From positions 1-9,990 of the forward strand of contig WTGT01000285.1 of NCBI GenBank assembly GCA_011523445.1: a stretch of 9,990 nucleotides of DNA. Reading direction: 5' to 3'. A model generated the notes under the pieces. The model was not told the origin of the DNA, did not search any database, and saw only the letters and a program-made list of their open reading frames with translations. Both the position numbers and the translations under genes were made by a program. The stretch comes from Paracoccaceae bacterium (GTDB lineage Bacteria > Pseudomonadota > Alphaproteobacteria > Rhodobacterales > Rhodobacteraceae). Below are positions 5,981-9,990 of the stretch, in pieces (the stretch's first letter is position 1; each line of letters opens with the position of its first letter).

Positions 5981-8758
5981 TTAAGAAGAAAGCCTGTAAC
6001 TCGAAGTTCCAGTAATATATGGACGGGTTTTGTCGATATTTTGACAGCCTTGTTGCTGGTCCTAGTTTTCATCATTACAATTTTTATACTGATCCAATAC
6101 GTTTTTTCTGCCGAAATCAAAAACCTTGAGGGTGAAAAGACCGATCTATCCGAAGTAATCGAAGAGCAGGATACCAGAATTCTTCTGCTGGATTCCAGAA
6201 TTGGGGAATTGTTGCTGGAACTTGAAGAACTTCAATCTGAGAAGGATCAACTCAGTTCGGATTTGGAAAATAGAGATTCCCTGATCGTTATCCTCAACGA
6301 CCGCATAGATGAAATCATTGCAGAAGTAAGAACTCTCCAGCAGGAAAGAGTGGAACTAGAGGAGAGTCTCAGCAAACGAGATGAAGCAAACCTTTCCTTG
6401 GCAAGTAGAATTGAAGAACTGCTGTTCGAACTTGTAGAAGCACGGTCCGAAATGGAACGGCTCGGTGGAGATTTGGAAAGCAGAGATACCCTGATCGTTA
6501 TCCTCAATAGTCGTATAGAGGAGATTATTGCGGAGGTAAGAACTCTCCAACAAGAGAGGAGCAAACTGGAAGAAAGTCTAACTGAAAGAGAGACAAACAA
6601 CCTCTCTCTGGCTAGCAGAATTGAGGAATTACTTTTAGATCTGGATGAGATTCAATCTCTGAAGGATCAACTTGCTATGGATTTGGAAAACAGAGATTCT
6701 CAGATAGTGGAGTTGAATTCCAGGATAGAGGAATTCATTGCAGAATTAAGTACTCTCCAGCAGGAGAGGAGCAAGCTTGAGGAAAGTCTAGTAGAAAGAG
6801 AGACAACCAACCTTTCCCTGGCCAGCAGAATTGAAGAATTGCTCCAGGAACTGGATGAGATCAATTCTGTTGTCAGCACCTATCAGAATGAGAAGGCAAA
6901 ACTGGAAGCTGAGATAGCGGATATCAATGATGAAAGGGAACGGCTCAGCATCTTGATTACCAACCTTCAAAACACCATTGAGGGCTTGCAGGCGGATTTA
7001 GAGAATCTGGGATTGGAGAATACTGGAAACCAGGCAACAATCGATGAGAAAGACAAATTGATTTCAGAATTGGCTGATCAGGAAGTGTTGCTCAGGGAGA
7101 CAATTGCCAAACTTCAACTTGAAATTTTGGAATTGACAAGGCAAAGGGACAATCTGACAGTGGAATTGCTTGACCTCCAAGCAGAGTTGGAAAGGAATGC
7201 TGAAGCAAACAGGGGCATCCAGAAGGATAAATCCCTTCTGGAATCAGAACTAAGCGATCTGAAGCAAGCCATTGAAACCAGGGACAGCCGGATTTCAGAG
7301 TTGCAGGATGAAATTGTAGAACTTCAAGGCAAACTTCGAGTTGAACAAGCGCGCATAGCTGAAAAGGACCAAGAGATAAACCGTTTGCGGGTTGACAACA
7401 ATGCTTTGGATGATACCAGGGTCAGGCTTGCGGTCGAAATTGCCCAGAACAATCTGGCCATAGAGGAATTGGAAGGTCAACGAAAGGCCCTTGTTGAACA
7501 AGTAGAAAATTCCAATGCGGAAATTCTGGAAAGAAATACCCTGATTACAAACCTCGAATCAGAAAAAAACAATCTTGAGGAAAGTATTTCCAAACTTAAC
7601 GCGACTATTGAAAGTTTAAGAAATGAGTTAAGGAATTTGAAAAGTAAGGATCTGGAAAGCATTGCTTCGATTGATGAATTGGAAAAGGAAAAACGGGATC
7701 TAATATCGCAAAGGGAAGACTTAAATGAACAGATTGCAAATCTTCAAACCGATATAGAAACACTTACTGAGGAAAAAGAGAATCTGGTGGAGGATAATCA
7801 GCTATTACAAACTCAATTGAAAGAAAAAGAGTCTAGCCTTGAAAGCAATATTGCTGACCAAAGGAAATTGCAAAGCGAGGTTAAAGAGCGTTCAAGCCAA
7901 TTGGATTTGACTAAACAGGAACTTGTCGAAGCAGAGAAAAACATTGAAGAATTCAAGAAAATCATATTAAATCAGTTGGGGAGACTGATAGAAGTCGAAG
8001 AATTAACGGATCTGGATACACTTCAAGGAATCAGTCAAGTTGCCGAGAAATTGTCTGCATTTCTTGAGCAATATTTATCTGCTGAAGAACAAGCAAACAC
8101 ATATTTTGAGAATAAACGTACCGACGATGCAAGCTTGGGAAGACTTCTTAATGCCTCATTGGCAAACAAGGTTTTGGAACTCGTCAAGGACCTGAAGGAA
8201 CAGGAAACACTGATAGCAGAACTTGAAGCGGATTTGGAAGATATAGAAAATAAGTTGGCTGCAACAGGTCAGGACCTGCCGGATGATCCGGAAGAGTTGG
8301 GATTATCCAAATACCAATCACAGTTCCTCGCAGACCTGAGGGACCTTGTGGAAAGGGTCGATGGTGTTGAAATAGTCAACGACAGGTTTGTTTTTTCAAG
8401 CGAAATTTTATTCCCTGCAGGTGAGGCCCAATTATCCGAGGAAGGTAAAGCAGAAATTCTAGAAGTGGCGGACATTATATATGCTCTTGATATTCCTGGT
8501 GATATAAGTTGGGTATTACAGGTGGATGGTCATACCGATGACCAACAATTAATACAGGGCAGCACCTTTGCGAATAATTGGGAATTAAGTCAGGCAAGAG
8601 CCCGTTCGGTTGTTATATTTTTGATTAATGAAGCTAATTTCAATCCTGAACGGTTAGCCGCTGCAGGTTTTGGTGAACATCAACCTGTTGCTTCAAACGA
8701 AACCAAAGATGGAAAAGCCAAAAACCGCAGAATCGAACTTAAATTGACTGAACCCTGA
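5978..8758 (+). CDS. MotB/OmpA-type envelope protein with very long coiled coil and peptidoglycan-binding domain
   Basis: A 926-residue inner-membrane-anchored periplasmic protein. The basic N-terminus (MLRRKPVTR) is cytoplasmic. One helix (about 18-43) begins WTGFVDILTALLLVLVF, placing Asp20 where MotB, TolR and ExbD carry their proton-accepting aspartate. Residues about 45-660 are almost unbroken charged heptads (coiled coil), including a 70-residue tandem repeat. A less regular linker (about 661-735) and a short coil (about 740-766) precede a C-terminal OmpA-like domain (about 800-926). That domain has HTD (D854) and the Arg of LSQARA (R874), equivalent to the diaminopimelate-binding D271/R286 of Acinetobacter OmpA, and ends in NRRIELKL. 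It probably ties the inner membrane to peptidoglycan, perhaps as a stator B subunit. No MotA/TolQ/ExbB partner is in the window. Such proteins are often mislabelled as chromosome-segregation or SMC proteins because of the coil. The helicase gene starts 62 bases downstream. Confidence 0.85.
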   Translation: MLRRKPVTRSSSNIWTGFVDILTALLLVLVFIITIFILIQYVFSAEIKNLEGEKTDLSEVIEEQDTRILLLDSRIGELLLELEELQSEKDQLSSDLENRDSLIVILNDRIDEIIAEVRTLQQERVELEESLSKRDEANLSLASRIEELLFELVEARSEMERLGGDLESRDTLIVILNSRIEEIIAEVRTLQQERSKLEESLTERETNNLSLASRIEELLLDLDEIQSLKDQLAMDLENRDSQIVELNSRIEEFIAELSTLQQERSKLEESLVERETTNLSLASRIEELLQELDEINSVVSTYQNEKAKLEAEIADINDERERLSILITNLQNTIEGLQADLENLGLENTGNQATIDEKDKLISELADQEVLLRETIAKLQLEILELTRQRDNLTVELLDLQAELERNAEANRGIQKDKSLLESELSDLKQAIETRDSRISELQDEIVELQGKLRVEQARIAEKDQEINRLRVDNNALDDTRVRLAVEIAQNNLAIEELEGQRKALVEQVENSNAEILERNTLITNLESEKNNLEESISKLNATIESLRNELRNLKSKDLESIASIDELEKEKRDLISQREDLNEQIANLQTDIETLTEEKENLVEDNQLLQTQLKEKESSLESNIADQRKLQSEVKERSSQLDLTKQELVEAEKNIEEFKKIILNQLGRLIEVEELTDLDTLQGISQVAEKLSAFLEQYLSAEEQANTYFENKRTDDASLGRLLNASLANKVLELVKDLKEQETLIAELEADLEDIENKLAATGQDLPDDPEELGLSKYQSQFLADLRDLVERVDGVEIVNDRFVFSSEILFPAGEAQLSEEGKAEILEVADIIYALDIPGDISWVLQVDGHTDDQQLIQGSTFANNWELSQARARSVVIFLINEANFNPERLAAAGFGEHQPVASNETKDGKAKNRRIELKLTEP
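6179..6865 (+). repeat. 210-bp tandem repeat, about 3.3 copies, inside the coiled-coil gene
   Basis: In-frame units start at 6179, 6389, 6599 and 6809 (the last partial, to about 6865). Anchor words recur exactly 210 bases apart, for example GATTTGGAAA at 6260, 6470 and 6680. Each unit encodes 70 residues (ten heptads) with the shared order SRIEELL...DLE.RDS.IV.LN.RIEE...TLQQER..LEESL. The repeat is near-perfect at the protein level in copies 2 and 3. Copy 1 is more diverged at its start. Many differences between copies 1 and 2 are third-base changes, so the copies are old enough to have drifted while the protein was kept. Confidence 0.9.
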
Positions 8759-8820
8759 TATTTTGTGGTTAATTAAAATAACTAAAAACGAGTTGTTAAT
8801 AATCAAATCGAACCAAAGCA

Positions 8821-9990
8821 ATGTTAGATGTGGACGAAAATAAGCGTGAAACACAACTACCATTAGAGAAATCCACTGATGATCAGGAAACTGTATCAGG
8901 AACAGTTAAAAGGATTGTGTTCAACAATCCTGAAAATGGTTATCATATTCTTCGGGTAACATTGGATCCAGGAAAATTTGAATCAACCGTTGTTGGTGTG
9001 GGGTTGGGAACCATAGAAGCTGGTACGCATATAACGGCTTATGGAAAATGGATTAAAGATCCAAAATATGGCAAGCAATTCAAGGCTCAATCCATTCAAA
9101 GCAAATTGCCAACCCAGCCTGATGCCATCGAAAAATACCTTGCTTCGGGTATTTTCCCAGGTATAGGCAAGATACTGGCTGCCAGAATAGTAAAGATGTT
9201 TGGCAATCAAATTTTTGAGGTTCTGGAAAAGGAACCACAAAAGTTGGCTAAGGTAAGAGGGCTTAGCAAGACGGTATCCGACAATCTAGTCAAAACTTGG
9301 GATTCACAAAAAGAAGAATCACAGGTTACAATTTTCCTTCATGAATTTGGACTTTCAAAATCTGTAATTCGACGGATCATCAAGCGGTATGGATATAACA
9401 CCTATAACGCTATCAAGGAAAACCCCTACCAATTGATTGAAAATATCTGGGGGATTGCTTTCACCACTGCTGATGATATTGCAAAAAAAGTCGGAATCGA
9501 AAGAGATGATAAAAGGAGAATAAAAGCAGGTCTCAATTATACTCTCCAACTGGCTGCACAAAATGGTAGTTGTGGATTGATACTTTCGGATCTGCTATCT
9601 GAAACAGAGGTTCTTTTGAATGTATCTCGGGATGCAATATACCTTGCACTGAAGGAGGAGGTACAATCGGAAGACCTTGTTGTCGAGAGCCAATCAGGTG
9701 CACAGGCGGTTTTCCTCAAATATTATTTCGATCTGGAAAACCTTGTAGCCAAGTTGATCAAAAGGAAAAATCAGGAACCTCCTGTCTTTAAGTTCAATAA
9801 TTTCCAGGGAATTTTTCAGACCATAGAATATAACTCCAATTTTGTGTTTTCAGAACAACAAAGGGAAGCAATAAAGGTTGCCTGCACCAATAATGTGTCC
9901 ATAATTTCAGGTGGGCCAGGTGTCGGCAAGACAACAATCATCAATGCCGTATTGAAAATCTTCCAGTCCCAGGACCTGGAGGTGAAACTC
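8821..9990 (+). CDS. recD2: RecD2/TraA-family SF1B DNA helicase, N-terminal part (3' truncated by window edge)
   Basis: The frame is open for 390 codons to the window edge. It matches the RecD2 (RecD/TraA family, YrrC-like) ATP-dependent 5'-3' DNA helicase, a DNA repair enzyme of bacteria that acts without RecBC. Seen in order: an N-terminal beta-rich domain (about 22-95, TVKRIVFNNPENGYHILRV); helix-hairpin-helix-like elements at about 101-125 (SGIFPGIGKILAARIV), 142-158 and 203-226 (LIENIWGIAFTTADDIAKKVG); the Q motif FSEQQREAI at 343-351; and Walker A GGPGVGKTT at 364-372. Family length is usually 700-850 residues, so about half is missing, including motifs Ia-VI. ATG 8821 is chosen because TAA TAA at 8797-8802 closes the frame upstream. 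No convincing Shine-Dalgarno sequence precedes it. The separate N-terminal domain distinguishes it from the RecD subunit of RecBCD. It may be co-transcribed with the preceding gene. Confidence 0.92.
   Translation, partial: MLDVDENKRETQLPLEKSTDDQETVSGTVKRIVFNNPENGYHILRVTLDPGKFESTVVGVGLGTIEAGTHITAYGKWIKDPKYGKQFKAQSIQSKLPTQPDAIEKYLASGIFPGIGKILAARIVKMFGNQIFEVLEKEPQKLAKVRGLSKTVSDNLVKTWDSQKEESQVTIFLHEFGLSKSVIRRIIKRYGYNTYNAIKENPYQLIENIWGIAFTTADDIAKKVGIERDDKRRIKAGLNYTLQLAAQNGSCGLILSDLLSETEVLLNVSRDAIYLALKEEVQSEDLVVESQSGAQAVFLKYYFDLENLVAKLIKRKNQEPPVFKFNNFQGIFQTIEYNSNFVFSEQQREAIKVACTNNVSIISGGPGVGKTTIINAVLKIFQSQDLEVKL

Noticed and set aside
6247..6600. 117-codon open frame on the - strand inside the long-coil gene
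   Set aside because: It is the reverse complement of the tandem repeat region and has repetitive Ser/Leu/Arg composition. There is no ribosome binding site, and the + frame is clearly the coding one.
6179..6865. CRISPR-like or mobile-element repeat
   Set aside because: The 210-bp repeats are directly adjacent, in frame and coding, without spacers, terminal inverted repeats or target duplications.
5978..8758. Reading the long-coil protein as an SMC/chromosome-segregation ATPase or myosin-like protein
   Set aside because: It has no Walker A or B motif. The N-terminal membrane helix and C-terminal OmpA domain place the coil in the periplasm.
8759..8820. Terminator or independent promoter between the long-coil gene and recD2
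   Set aside because: The 62 AT-rich bases contain no stem longer than about four base pairs with a T run and no convincing -35/-10 pair.

Overview
The window looks like chromosome from a low-to-moderate GC alphaproteobacterium, possibly marine. The GC content is roughly 40-45% by eye, not computed. The guess rests on three things: a TRAP transporter of the TakP/mannitol-chloroaromatic type whose binding protein has a Tat signal, an OmpA/MotB-type envelope protein with a very long coiled coil, and a RecD2-type helicase. I saw no tRNA, rRNA, CRISPR array, insertion sequence or phage gene.

Layout: (1) Positions 1-96 hold the last 31 codons of an unrecognised + strand gene. (2) A DMT/EamA-family exporter or permease follows at 176-1075. 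(3) Convergent to it is a complete three-gene TRAP operon on the - strand, transcribed from about 5.6 kb down to 1.1 kb: binding protein (4483-5559), small permease DctQ-like (3473-4423), large permease DctM-like (1122-3476). The two permease genes overlap by 4 bases. Between the binding-protein gene and the permease genes lies a perfect 11-bp stem-loop, placed where it could set the ratio of binding protein to permease. (4) A 418-base AT-rich divergent region (5560-5977) should hold the operon promoter and the promoter of the next gene. (5) At 5978-8758 is a 926-residue, TTG-started protein. It has an N-terminal membrane helix with a MotB/ExbD-like aspartate, about 615 residues of coiled coil that include a 70-residue (210-bp) tandem repeat, and a C-terminal OmpA-like peptidoglycan-binding domain. 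(6) From 8821 to the window edge is the N-terminal half of a RecD2/TraA-family SF1 helicase, complete through the Walker A motif. It has no stop in the window.

How they work together: the TRAP genes form one sodium-driven uptake system, probably for a small organic (2-oxo- or hydroxy-) carboxylate. The long-coil protein and the helicase share strand and are 62 bp apart with no clear terminator between them, so they may be co-transcribed. A functional link is unproven. The least ordinary feature is the long-coil MotB-like protein. It looks like one half of a proton-channel stator, but no MotA/TolQ/ExbB partner is in view. I do not claim a new defence system: the resemblance to Zorya (a MotB-like protein near a helicase) is only suggestive.
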